Assembly (NCBI GenBank): GCA_000787465.1
Contig: JSYX01000390.1
Span: 1-33,249, forward strand
Origin: Thermomucor indicae-seudaticae
Taxonomy: Eukaryota; Mucoromycota; Mucoromycetes; Mucorales; Lichtheimiaceae
Direction of reading: 5' to 3'
DNA: 33,249 nt
The position numbers and the translations under genes are program-made. Positions 1-14,245 of this stretch are shown here, piece after piece. The notes below the pieces were generated by a model. It saw only the letters and a list, made by a program, of their open reading frames with translations. It ran no database searches and was not told the DNA's origin. Position 1 is the stretch's first letter. Each line of letters opens with the position of its first letter.

Positions 1-247
1 ATCACAGTGCAAATGTATTTTGATTTCACCGTAAATCTTTGTTAAAGCATGGCGCAAATTCCACTTGAAGTTGACGCAAAAACTACCAACCGAGGACGCA
101 AAAAGTTATTCAAAAACCAATATTTTCTATCAGACAGGGTGTCAAGGGGACTGTCCGTACGTAACCGCCAACTTTTGCATAAGCGACCTTCGGAGTTGCT
201 GCTTACCGACGCCACGGAAAGAAAACGACTAAGAAGAACTAATCCTC

Positions 248-1406
248 ATGCGGCGCAGACCTGGTCTTGCTCATGCCCTGCATCGGGAGCAATTGGGGGT
301 AAGTTCGCTTTGGCTGCTCACGAAATCTTTGTAACTGACACTTTTCAAAAGAGGGACTTCCAACAATATGGCGACTCCATTGCAGCCAAGGAATTGGAAC
401 AAGTAAGAGCAACCATTGGGAATGTGTACTTGTTCAATCCGCTGGTCCTAACCTTCTTTTTCGCTCTATTTTCTCAGTTACAAAAGCAACTTGAAGTATT
501 CAAGACCAACCTGCAAGAATTTGCAAGAAAGCATCGCAAGGATATCCGAAAGGATCCCACTTTCCGAGCTCACTTTCAACGCATGTGCGGCAATATCGGC
601 GTGGATCCCTTGGCTTGTATGATCCCACCTATGTATGGCTTACATGGCTAATCCTCTAGCTAAACCGCGGTTTTTTGGTAGCCAATAAGGGATTCTGGGC
701 AGATTTACTCGGCGTAGGGGATTTCTACTACGAGTTGGGGATCCAGATTATCGAGAGTTGCATGGCTACTCGATCGCGCGACGGCGGACTCATTGAACTG
801 CAAGAACTGAAACGGCGTTTAGAAAAAATGCGTGAGGTCTCGAATCAGAAAGGGAAACAGCAAGAGATTACAGAGTTAGGTTTGCGCTTTCTTCGATTTG
901 AACTACTATTTTTTTCCTAGCAATTGACGCATGGTCAGCAGGGATGATATCGTACGTGCCATACGAACGCTGAAACCACTCAGTGGTGGTTTTGAGGTGA
1001 TTCAGATTGGTTCACGTAAAATGGTGAGATCAGTGCCCAAAGAATTGGATAAGGATCAATCTGCTTTGCTACTGTTGGCTCAGGTAAAAATGAAAAACCT
1101 CATCATCATGTATGCTAAAATGAACTTTGTCTTTGACGGGAACTCTTTCTTCCTTCTTCGGCTTGGATTAGAAAACCGGTTTTGTGAGCTTGCCAATGAT
1201 CCAGACAGAACTTGGTTGGCCAGATGCCCGTGCTGAACACGCTTTGGTACGTTTTCCTTGAAATTCGACAGCTAGGCATCAAGCATATTGATTACGGTTC
1301 AAAATAGCAACAACTATTACAAGATGGTTTATCATGGGTTGATAATCAAGGTGACATCGAAACCTTTTGGATACCAAGTTATTTCAAGTTAGAAGAACGA
1401 GATTAG
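248..1406 (+). CDS. SNF8: ESCRT-II subunit SNF8 / VPS22 (EAP30)
   Basis: ESCRT-II sorts ubiquitinated cargo into multivesicular bodies on the endosome; SNF8 is its winged-helix core subunit. I read exons 248-298, 352-402, 478-616, 682-about 880, about 945-1083, 1172-1246 and 1308-1406. The start ATG at 248 gives MRRRPGLAHALHREQLG, the usual N-terminal helix. Then come KQLEVFKTNLQEFARKH, IGVDPLA, GFWADLLGVGDFYYELGIQI, RDDIVRAIRTLKPL, SVPKEL, ELGWPDARAEHAL and LLQDGLSWVD...FWIPSYF, which follow the family order to the end. Introns are 51-88 nt with GT-AG ends. The exception is the exon 4/5 junction (about 880-945): no GT donor in the phase required by the downstream frame is visible, so it hides an unusual intron or a one-base indel. 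A longer open frame from ATG 49 is out of phase with exon 1 and I treat it as 5' leader. The family call is secure; exact exon ends around 900 are not. Confidence 0.92.
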
Positions 1407-3309
1407 ATAATAATGGATTTTACGGTTTGGTTTGGCATTTATTTCCGCTGCTGGAGAAGATCCTTTTGCGTTTATTCCAATTTCCCATTTGATTTTTCGA
1501 TGAAGTGTGTACGCCTCAAAAAACAAAGAATACTCAGTATCCGTTGTATATATGACAACAAACGGAAGTATATCACTGAAAAGTCTTGATTATCTCTTCC
1601 TAAAAAGTCTAACGCAAGTGGGATGAATCATGCCACATAAGCTGCTTCAAGCAAGGTAGACAAGACTTATAAATAGAGGCCGTGCAGGCTGTGATTTACA
1701 TACTTCGTTCCAAAATACAAGCATTTTCGTCGATGCACTCGTTGAAGCATCATGTGACCTTCTGGTACATCTCGTTGATGCAAGCGTATCTATCAAGGCT
1801 ATGATGCAGGTTCCAAGGCATTGCTCCTTTCTGCAAGGTCTTTGGGCAATGAAAGAAGTCGGCCAATCCAAGTTTCTGCTTGCAAAACAGACAGACCTTG
1901 AAGTGAGGGATGAATCATAATTTGGATACAAGAAGTCCAAGCTTTCTGCGAAGTTTTCATTCCACAGAAACTGTTGCGTAAACACCCCGGGTTTCGAGAT
2001 CCAGTTCTTAGAAGTGGACCTGCAAAGCGCGCAACATGGTGATTCCATCGCAAACCATCTACATAACAGACTCCTTGACCATATCCTCCCATTTATAATG
2101 GAGTAAAACGATATTTCTTGTACTCCGTTGTTACGAGGCGGTATCTCAATTAAAGGAAAAGCAGACCGTATAAGAGAGAACTCTTCTTTATTGATTTGTA
2201 TACGCATCCTATTTATTCTAGTTTATGGAAATGCCGTAGATTCGGCGGTATGGATGCATAATACATGAGTTGCTGCCATACCGCTCTGGGCAGCGGCTCG
2301 GTGCCTTCGTGTTCTATATGCCTGGGCTGTGTCACATGATCTGTGACAGTGAACTGCGTGACATCCGTGTAAATTTCAGACAAGCCCCGTGGATTTCACA
2401 CTTGGTGTTCCCTGGGAAAAAAGGTGGAATGAAATTTTCCAGAGTTCACAAGAGCTTCCCTGCCAGCGACGTGTTTTTCGAGTATTCCTCGAAGAAAGGT
2501 GAAATAAGCGACACGGGAAATTAACGAGGACTGTCTGTGCATGAAAGCTATAACAAAACAAATTATTGTATTGTTGTAGTTAGGATCTTGTCTCTGTGAA
2601 ACATTTCATGAGAGCTATTGTAAGCTTACGGAAGATCAGGAAAGCGCTCTTTTCGATAAAGCACAGTGGGTACCCAAACGCAATTGGAGACAACTTGCAA
2701 AATGAGCTCATACTTAAATAGGAGGACAACATATGCCCAACGCCTGTCCATACCGAAGTATTTTTCAAATAATGAATACTGAGCCCGCTTGTAACTTGAC
2801 AGCAAAGGCCCTTTTTGCATCCCATAATGGCTATGGACCAGCTGGACCCGTGCCTCTTAATAGCAACCTGATGTTTCGTAAATTGCAACACTCGTCCTGC
2901 TATGCAGGCTACAAGTAGCATGACTGCCCGTGCACGAGACCCATTTTAGTTTGCGCTCTGCTTGTCCCTAGGTGACATATCATTGTAACACATATCCCGT
3001 GTACTGTCGCGGACAGTGAAAAAGCGCGCAGCTTGTACCGTATGATAAATGTTGTCTGCTTCATTTTGCCCGAGACAAAGGATAAACGAAGGAAGCAATG
3101 ACGCGTCATGGTATTAGTCTCGTCGGAATTCAGGATTGAGGTAAGAAATATCGAAGCAGCTCCTGGTTTATCAATATTCTCTCACGGCATACGTATTCGG
3201 AAGTGCAACCGATATCCGTGATACGTTGTGGCACTACACCGGCGTCCTCTCTATTCTATATTAGGAAGACGCTTCCTGTTTTATACTTATCGCCGGTCCC
3301 CGTAACTAT
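1407..3309. other. Intergenic stretch, no supported gene
   Basis: Several open frames of 60-186 codons occur on both strands, the longest on the minus strand at 1647-2207. None shows a recognisable motif, a convincing exon chain or codon use like the neighbouring genes. The last few hundred bases presumably hold the promoter of the BTB gene. Confidence 0.5.
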
Positions 3310-5529
3310 ATGCATGCAGTCGTTCCCCTAAAGGTGGTTATGCAATTGGCTAAGGAGTCAATGAAACGCAGTCCCCCTATGGTATTTAAACCGGTACCCG
3401 GGTCCCTTGGACCTTTTTCTTTTTCTTCACCAGCGTTTCTTAACATCTCGAAGCAAAATCTGCGATCGCGCTTAGAACAACATTTATTTGAACACATGTT
3501 TGATCATGGAACTTTTTCTGACTTCGCGGTGGAATTTGCGCATCCAGTGTTTCCTTTCAGCATTCGCTTCGACTTGCATAGAGCTGTCGTATGCCAATCG
3601 CCGTTTTTTGAGAATATCCTGCAGAAGGGCCACTACGCACAAGTACACTGCAGCGACAATAACGAGGATGATTAAGGAGAAGAGGAAGTGGATGAGGTTG
3701 GCAACGCGATGGAAGAAGCCGAGTACGACCCTCTCGAGGTCGTGACCACGTTGAAAATCAACCTCAGGGATGCGTTCGCTGACCGTAGTTTCCTCTTGGC
3801 CTCTCTCCAGCACAATGTGAGACGCGAGCAGCCTCTTTTCAGCCGCGTACTGGCCAAGCATATCCGCTTTGCCCTCCAGTGGATGTATACCACAGACAGG
3901 AGAGACCTTGTCGAGCACATCGAAGACGACGATACGTTGCGGATTTTGGCGATCGCCGTTCTTTTCGGGCTAGATGACTTGGCAGATGTGTGTGTGACGA
4001 GGTATACCAAGTCTCAGATATCGATAGACACGATCATGCGCGATATTGAGCATATCTGTCAACTGCCGCATGACCATGACGCCTACCTCCGCTTAAAGAA
4101 TGCGGCAGTTTTACTATTGTTACGACGCGGCCCGGAGAATCCGAAGTCCTTGGCGGCTTTACCGGTCGACTACATGACAGACGTGCTCGGTGCAGACGCA
4201 CTTCTCGTTGGGAGTGAATGTGAGCGGTACTGTCTGCTGCGCCAGGTATTTGTTGAGTACGTGCAGTCTGTGGACAAACTGTCCTGGTCTCCCACGGTAC
4301 CGCCGAGCGCAATAATAACAGTAAATGCTGATAATGTGCGATCACGCAAGCGTAAGCGTATCCCTTCTGAGGAACTGGCGGACGGATTTTCTTTGATGTC
4401 ACATGAACGCGGCAAGGCGCGGCGGATCCTGACCGGATGTACGTTTTCAGCGACGGCACCGTTCGAGACACTTGTGTCTCAGGCTTCATCAGCAGGGATA
4501 ACCGATAAGGCCGAGGTTTTAACCTCTTTACTTCGCACCTCCGTCGACTATAGATGCATGACCTTTGAGCAGTTATTGAAAGTTCGCCAGGACCTTCTTG
4601 TGGATGAAAGCGTTGTTTTGAAGGCACTTTGGCAGAGAGAGGAATTGGAGCGCTTGTTGTACCCAAGCACTGCTATCGGAAGTTTATGCTCCAGCGAAAG
4701 CCGACCATCATCATCACCAACATCATCGTATACGTTGGATGAACGCTTTGCTGCACCGGACGAAAGATGTGACGCCGATAGTTCCAAGGAACTCGAACAA
4801 CAATTAAAGACGATATTACCAGAGTTTCCAAAGTTTCGGTTCCGTTTCTCAGTTCCAATGACGTGTCCAGATAATGACAGCACCTGGAGTATAGATCACG
4901 GTGAAGGAATGAGCGCTTTGTCCCAACACAAAGAAAGTCACGAGCTACCAGCTGGACTGGGGAGCTCAATTGACAATCCAATCGTGATATACGATAGTCA
5001 AAGCGATAGCAACATTTTTGAAAGCGCTCGACGGTTGCCACAACGTAATATCCGGAAGAGGACGTTTTATTCACGGACCGTAACGGCTATGAGCACAAAA
5101 TACCGTGTGAAGGTGGACGCACAGATAATACCCAGAAATCTGGTCGAGTTCCAAGGCGAAGACGACGATGATGGTCCGGAATCCAGTGAAAATGAAGAAG
5201 AAGATGTTCTACTTTGTCGCTTCGAGGTACAGCGTGTCAGATCAGAATCTTCAAATACCATTTGTTCCCAACAAGCCGCGAAACTCCAGAGAGACACGCA
5301 GACACGTTACACCATCTATTACTTGAACCGGCACGAAAGGCTTTGGGAAACACATAAAGTCGACACTGAACAAACGGAAAGCAAGGAAGCTGGCGATCTG
5401 CCTTATATGGGTCCAACACTGATCTATGGAAACATCAAGGATGGTATGACGTTTGACACAATGGTGACGCTTGAACCGTATTACATACATGATGCAAAAG
5501 ACTATTTATTGCAAAATGAAATACAGTAA
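3310..5529 (+). CDS. BTB/POZ domain protein, frame interrupted by one TAA
   Basis: One reading frame runs from ATG 3310 to TAA 5527-5529 (740 codons) but contains a single in-frame TAA at 3673-3675. Before the stop, residues about 60-105 resemble the first half of a BTB/POZ fold: DHGTFSDFAVEF, then FDLHRAVVCQSPFFENIL, the usual D-h-x-h...hHR.vL...SpyF pattern. After it, in the same frame, the fold continues with FALQWMYTTD and LRILAIAVLFGLDDLADVC, followed by a helical BACK-like region. The C-terminal half is Ser/Asp-rich and low complexity (EDDDDGPESSENEEED), and the last 70 residues look folded. BTB proteins usually dimerise or act as CUL3 adaptors; I cannot assign a partner, and no kelch repeats are visible. 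The stop lies in an acidic linker inside the BTB domain. A 54-nt in-frame intron (3643-3696, gt...ag, purine-rich, no pyrimidine tract) could remove it; otherwise this is a nonsense mutation or a base error. An AATAAA lies at 5578. Confidence 0.65.
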
Positions 5530-7450
5530 AGGTATATGAATATTAATTTCCCGTAGTCGAGTCAGCTTTTGGCTTTTAATAAAAGCGTAGTCAATAATAT
5601 GCCGATAAAACCTTTTGTGCTTTCAATGTTTTCTTTCAAAAAAGAGGTTGCTTTTCATTGCTGCGGATCTGTACGGTATCTGAAAAAAATTATCTAATAC
5701 AGGACCCGCTTGCTGCAGCGATCAACCGAAAAAAATCAAAAGTGATCATTGCTTTAAATTACCACTACATTAATCAATCAGTAGTTTGTGACATATCATC
5801 TGCCAATTGTTTCCATACGCTTCAATAAAGAAAGCATGCTTCTATAATGATCGCTAATTAACACGAGTGAACGTTTTGCTGGTTTCCAGACAGCATCGAG
5901 GACGAGGATGGAATAGCGCCTTAAGAATTATTTTTAGACGTATAAACGCGCCCTTCAGGTTGTCTTCATGTCCGTTTTCAGTGTTCATTTCAAGATCCCT
6001 ATTGATTGCCTCAAGCAAGATCAAAGAAACAGTATCTCAGTGAGCGAAAAGAAAGCTACTCAACGACGCCAACCAGGTGACCAGCGAGACAAAGCGGTTC
6101 CGTTTCAGCAATCGACAGTAGCTGGCTATCTGTTATCAGCGCTTGATAAAACAATGCATCTGGACACTGATCACCACATATAATTAGCGATATTTCCCTG
6201 CTTACCAAAATGGTGAATGGAAGAAGTGGTCACTAAATTGAGCGATCACTAAATAATAATTATTACAGCGAGTGGGAACTGTATTGGACTTAGAGACAAG
6301 GTACTATGGTGGAAACTTGAGAGACATACATAGGGTGAGGTCCTTACGCGCGTCATGCTCATCATGCAGAGAGAGCTCTGCGCTGCCGGAAGTGGTCGAA
6401 TAATTCAGAATGCAAGGCATGGACCACGAAGAGTTTCTAACCGGAGCACTTCAAGTCTTTCCAAATAATCCGAAACTTTTCGTTTATGCGACTCGAGCCT
6501 TCCTCGCACATCATGCATGCTCATACCAATTTTAGTAGGCTTCATGAAAATTAAACACTGATTGTATGTCGTTTAAGCGTCGCCTAGTCGTTCATTGTGC
6601 TTGACGCAGCTTCTAATAGCCTGTCATTCATTGGCTGTCGCACACTTTCAATGGATTATGAGCTACGGAACCTCGGCAGTCCCATTTCAGAATGCCCCAT
6701 ATGCTGTATGCTTTAACATTTACGTTCTCTGAGAGCTGATATTTGATTTGATCTTTGCTGCGTAACTGATATTCAGAGTATTTTTTGGCCAAGCTTTCTA
6801 TTTCCGACCATGACTTCCGCGCCTCTTTTTGCCTTGAGTTGATGGACGTGCAATAGTTCATATGCATCAGTTCTATTAAAATGTGATTACCTATACAACG
6901 GATTAACGTCTACCTCAGTTGCTAACGACAAGTATGACTAAAGGATTACATTGACAGTGGTAGCACTTGCAGTTGTCCCCAGGATCCGGCAAAGCAAAAA
7001 AAAGCACGCGGATTTTGATTGCCCCTTTTCTGTCCGAAACTTTGCTCGTCGTATGCGTTTCCTATTGGTTCGGTCAAACGTAAGGTATCTGCAAAAGGCT
7101 GAACTTTATGCACTAAAATCCTAACGTTGCTGTAATTAGTGGATGGCGCACCTGCAAATGAGCACATGCTGCTTCTAATTTGTACAAAACGGGTTAGTCT
7201 ACATTCGGAGCCGGGACCGAGAAATACGGAAAGTATCCACGGCGACTATTCCCGATCCGGATAGTAATCAAAATTTCTATAAAGAAGCACCTTTTTGACG
7301 AGACTTTTTCTTTTGTTCTTCTTTCACTTCTTCTTCATTTCGACAATCAAACAACTCTATACCCTTTTCTCGTATACCCCGCACAGCGTTTGCCTTCCAT
7401 ACCCGGCATCAACGTTGCCAAAAGATTCCATCACCAGATTCTTTGTATAT
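5530..7450. other. Intergenic, AT-rich, no supported gene
   Basis: Only short frames lacking motifs or splice chains (for example 5968-6183 plus, 6628-6867 minus, 6946-7167 minus). From about 7290 the plus strand becomes pyrimidine-rich and leads into the tandem repeats downstream. Confidence 0.5.
5578..5583 (+). terminator. Poly(A) signal AATAAA after the BTB gene
   Basis: AATAAA 49 bp past the stop of the BTB frame, a plausible 3'-end signal. Evidence is motif and position only. Confidence 0.4.
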
Positions 7451-7530
7451 ACCCTTTGCGGCTTGTCCACACTATATACCTTGTACGGCTGGTCCGTACT
7501 TTATTCCCCTTGCGGCTGGTCCGCTCCATT
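7451..7530 (+). repeat. Three imperfect ~27-nt tandem units (GCGGCTGGTCC motif)
   Basis: Three adjacent units carry TGCGGCTTGTCC, TACGGCTGGTCC and TGCGGCTGGTCC, spaced 27-28 nt apart and each preceded by a pyrimidine-rich CCCTT/CCTTG block. This is a small degenerate minisatellite just upstream of the longer one. An open frame crosses both tracts, but its residues simply mirror the repeat. Confidence 0.65.
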
Positions 7531-7599
7531 CCCCGTTAGAAAAACGACTGTATATATTATGCTTTCACTCCATTGTACATACTTACATTACCGATACTC

Positions 7600-8046
7600 C
7601 GTCATTGTATATACCTTCATGCACTTGCATACCACCCACATTTGTACATAACTTCATCCTCAGCATCCCATCATCACATTGTACATATTTTCATTCACTT
7701 GCATACCACACACATTTATACATAACTTCATCATCTGCATCTCATCATGACGTTGTACATAATTTCATTCACTTGCATACCCACGCCAAACACTTGTACA
7801 TATTCTCATCACCTGCATACCGTCATGACGTTGTATATACTTTCATTTACCTGCATACCTATTACATTTGTGCATACATTCCTCATTTGCATCACAGCAT
7901 GACATTGTATATAGTTTCATTCACCTGCATTTCCATCACACTTGTACATGTATCCATCATCTTCATCTCATCATCATTGTATATAACTTCATTCACTTGC
8001 ATAACCATCACATTTCTACATATCTTCATCCATTGCATCCTTCATG
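7600..8046 (+). repeat. Degenerate ~36-nt minisatellite, about 12 units
   Basis: About 12 diverged units contain TTGTACATA or TTGTATATA, then TTCAT, then a CACTTGCATACC-like block ending in CATCA. Neighbouring units alternate between a version rich in TTCATTCACTTGCATACC and one with CTTCATC.TCTGCATC, which suggests an older ~73-nt dimer that was amplified. A 203-codon open frame (7443-8054) runs through it, but its His/Ile/Thr/Tyr-rich composition follows the DNA repeat and I do not call it a gene. Confidence 0.8.
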
Positions 8047-8593
8047 TCTATTAATTTATTATCTTAACCAAAGCTTGGCTGTCGAAGCATTTCTATCACG
8101 TTTGTAAAAATATCTAATATAAACTATTTATTTGTCAAGTTTGTAGAATTTTTGTACATTATAGATGAGACAGTGGTGGAGACGGAGTCCTTTTCAAGGA
8201 ATTAAAGTCGATTTGTGCCACCTAATGAAGCTCTCGTACAACCTGGACCACGATGCGGACTGGCGTCTAGATTCCCTGGTATTCAAATAAAGCGTAGAAC
8301 GAATGTCGTTATACCTTTGATCGGCCGGTCCATTGGCTCAGCCAAACTCATGGGTAAACGCGATCGCTTTTATAGACCATGCTGTGATCACCAGAATGAA
8401 TGACTTTTGGGAACCAAGGAAAAACCAAAAAATGGGACGTTCATATTCACGGTGGCCGACATCCTGCGTCAACTATGGATGCATCACTTGTCCGTGAAGT
8501 GTTCACTTTTTGCTGAAAAATAGCTGCTGGCGTCATACTTTAACCTAGTGCATGGTGCTAGCATCTAGAACATTTTTAAAAAGGTTACAATTA

Positions 8594-8790
8594 GGGATCT
8601 AAAACGGATAATAAGGCGGCAGGTACCTGTAAGTGCGCTAAATGCACTGCTGCATTCACTGCATTTACTTTGAATAGTGTTGTGCACTGAATGCAGTGTG
8701 ATTTGATTTGCACGTATCACGATGAGGTTGGTGCATTTAACGCACTTACAGGTACCTGCCGCCTTATTCGGATCATCTGTTTTAGATCCC
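8594..8790. mobile_element. MITE (~197 bp) with ~60-bp terminal inverted repeats and TA duplication
   Basis: The left end GGGATCTAAAAC...AATAAGGCGGCAGGTACCTG... is matched by the reverse complement of the right end across about 60 bp: CAGGTACCTGCCGCCTTATT at 8751-8770 and GTTTTAGATCCC at 8779-8790. The right arm carries about 4 extra bases. Both ends are flanked by TA (8592-8593 and 8791-8792), the target duplication of Tc1/mariner-type elements. The centre has a second inverted repeat (CACTGCTGCATTCACTGC against GCACTGAATGCAGTG), so the element can fold almost completely. It has no coding capacity, so it is non-autonomous. Confidence 0.88.
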
Positions 8791-8792
8791 TA

Positions 8793-9908
8793 GGAAGGGG
8801 GGAGGGTGGTGTGCTTCAGTTGACCAAGCGCGGCTGAACGCAAGCCAAAGATAACTCTGACTTTAGAAAGCCGTCATTTCAAACGGCAGGTCCTCATGTT
8901 GAAAATGTCCAAATTACGATGCACACTTGGTTGTAGAAGTCGACTCATTTTCTTATTGCTATCCTACGTTGACCAAGTGCCTGACTCACGGTGTTGAAAC
9001 AGTTGCTGTATTATCGTAGTTTTTCTTTCAATACGAGGACAATGTATATCGATAAGATCCTTTTGACAGGCGGTATCCATAAATAGACGTGCTCCACTGA
9101 TGCATAAGCAGAATACTCGGTCACAATCTCTGTCCCATTATAAGGCAAATATGAATAGACCGTAACACAAGTAGCGTTTCAACGGTCTACTCTCATGCTT
9201 ATGCAATAAAATGCACCTGTCCTTTTTAAAAGCACACTTGCAGCTCTTGCCGTACGACAGAGACGACTATAGGTAGCTTGAATGTCCTTCACTTCGCCTG
9301 TGAAAGCAGATAGTCAAAACGCTTAAGAAACCGATGCAACACAAGAGGATGGTCTCTGTCAAGCGGAAGTCCTGGTCGCTTTTTATATAATCCGAGAGCT
9401 TTAAGAATGCAATAACGTTCATAGTGCATGCTCAGTGTGGCCTTCTGTGGACCGCACTCGCGATGGCGGTCGAAAATGAGGCCCAGTTAGGACTCTGATG
9501 CTCACTAATCTGCAAGCCTCACTGAGCATCTAAGCAATGACGGACGTTATGGGTTCTGCGGCGCATGGATAGAGATCGGCAACGAGCTACATGTGGTTGG
9601 TGTGTCTCCGCATACATTATCGGCAAACTGTGCAATACTCAACTCGCAGCAGAATCGCTTGGCTGTTTATAAAACTCTAGTCTAAAATTCTCTGTCGTAT
9701 GAAGGAAAACGTTTGTCAGATCTTGGCAGAATATGCATAATAAAGCGCATTGCAGCATAGCGGTTGAATGCACAACAGTAAGACTTCATCCGATTCAGTT
9801 GTTGGGCTGAAAAAGGAAAGACAGTCTCGATCCAGAATTTAAGGAACGGTTTTGGCACACCTGGTTTTTTGAAAAGGCACACGGACCTGAATCTGTTGAC
9901 AGTATACA
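8793..9908. other. Intergenic, upstream region of MCM5
   Basis: No supported gene. The last few hundred bases should hold the MCM5 promoter. I looked for an MluI cell-cycle box (ACGCGT), common upstream of yeast MCM genes, and saw none close to the start codon. Confidence 0.45.
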
Positions 9909-12748
<2,840 letters not shown>

Positions 12749-12848
12749 ATGGAGAGAAAGAAAACATTTGCTTGAACGCGCTTCTCCCAGGAGCGTACTG
12801 TACATATTTATTGCATCTGTATTAACACTAGCTATACAAAAATTCCAA

Positions 12849-12854
12849 AATAAA
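12849..12854 (+). terminator. Poly(A) signal AATAAA after MCM5
   Basis: AATAAA 101 bp downstream of the MCM5 stop, within an A/T-rich 3' region. A second possible gene on the minus strand ends just beyond, at 13042, so the two would be convergent. Confidence 0.4.
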
Positions 12855-13041
12855 GAAGTTTATTAGTTGATAGTATTACATTTACAGGGGACACTATAGA
12901 AAATACTGCACGAGCACAGTGCTTTGTGACCCCTTTCCAATGAACCGAAGAAACGCTAGGATCATTAATCATCCTAGTAAACATGCGTTACTAATGTTAA
13001 CTTTTCGCTTCGATAAGCTACTTTGATTGATCATTGATGAA

Positions 13042-13380
13042 TCACTTAACATCGGTTTCCTTCAACATATTTTCTACCGGTTGATTCTCTTTCTCTACAT
13101 AGGGCAGGGATTCTCGTGGGCGCCCTTCTATTGAATTGGTATGCTCACCCATAACGGGATCCTGGAAACTCTGGATGGGATCCATTGTTCGACAACGGAT
13201 ATAACTACAGCCGTTGACTATAGTCGCACACCGCGTGTCGCTTATTCTCCACGGCTGCATTGGAAGGGAATGCACCATTTCAAGCAAGGTTGGGACGTCA
13301 AGAAGACGCAAGTCGGACATCCTTCTGCGTATTTTCGCTTGGCGTAACTTCTCAAGCTCCACTAGCCGCAATGGAGGTCA
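13042..13380 (-). CDS. Hypothetical protein, last exon only (uncertain)
   Basis: A minus-strand frame of about 110 codons ends at TGA 13042. Its start is hydrophilic and helical (LEKLRQAKIRRRMSDLRLL), followed by DVPTLLEMVHSLPMQPW and an acidic, probably disordered tail. An in-frame TGA just upstream means the exon would begin after an AG near 13373. No ATG lies at the right place, so upstream exons must exist if this is a gene. A candidate first exon starts MSRVTEEGKVDDNRVEIT near 13590, but I could not join the two in phase. I do not recognise the protein, and overlapping plus-strand frames are equally open. The gene may be real, broken or spurious. Confidence 0.3.
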
Positions 13381-14245
13381 TGGTCACGAAAGACGAGAAT
13401 GCTGAGACTGATCGAAAGTGTAGCTTTGGTGTCCCGGAATATGGTGCGTCTTCGTACTTCATTGCGATAGCTTCTTATTTTGTCTGAACGAAGAAAGGTA
13501 TGGTTACAAAGCTGCTAAATTACGGTTATTTCAACCCGATTGTCGTCCACCTTCCCCTCTTCGGTCACGCGACTCATCGGTCCACCCTGGCTCCAGCGTC
13601 AACTTTCAGCCACATAGAACCGTTTTAATTGCCGTTCTTAATCGTAATGTCGAGGCGTCTATTGCAAGCTCGTGTAAGACATCAATCAAGAACAACATCG
13701 CGAATACAAAAGTCGTTGGAGCGAATCAATAGAAGCCCTGGACTCGAACGCGTCAGCCAAGGTATCGAAGCAAGTTTCTTAGAAAGACCCGATAGCCTTT
13801 ATTCAAATATGCTCTCCTGCTAAATACTATGAAAGAAAACTTCCCATGATGCTCGATAAGATAGATCCATAAAAGCATGTTGTAAAATTCTGAAAGCCAG
13901 GTACCTTGATCCGGTCAGAAGCTTAAGAGGAAAAAAGCCAGCGTTGGACGAAGGATATTACTTTGAAGAAACGGTGAACACCTCCTTTTGCAGACTAAAG
14001 GAAAGATGCTTCCTTTTTCATAACCATTAATTTGTCTGGTTCTTCCGTTGCCAGTAACAAAGTTGACATATTTTCCTGTTATTAGATGGATCCTCCGGAT
14101 CTGCCGGCCACCAGTAAGGAGAGCAAGTGACGGGGTACTCACTGCAAGTAGGTATCTGCATGCCGGTGCCAACAGTCGAATTCGATGCGCTGGCGCCAGG
14201 AGTGGTGGTGGAGGGAGGCAGTGGTACAGCTGATTTCATAGTTAA
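13381..14245. other. No supported gene
   Basis: Short open frames only (for example 13629-13823 plus). Possible upstream exons of the minus-strand hypothetical lie around 13400-13600, and the 3' flank of the PHD gene around 14000-14245. Nothing else is recognisable. Confidence 0.4.

Noticed and set aside
49..651. 200-codon plus-strand frame as a single protein
   Set aside because: It reads through two introns of SNF8 and is out of phase with the true first exon; only its middle and end contain SNF8 exons.
1647..2207. 186-codon minus-strand frame
   Set aside because: No domain, irregular Ser/Cys/Arg-rich composition, and overlapping open frames on the same strand; no positive evidence of coding.
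7443..8054. His/Ile/Thr-rich 203-codon protein
   Set aside because: Residue pattern is a direct reflection of the DNA minisatellite.
13629..13823. 64-codon Arg/Ser-rich plus-strand frame
   Set aside because: Short, no motif, and no neighbouring exons; insufficient evidence.
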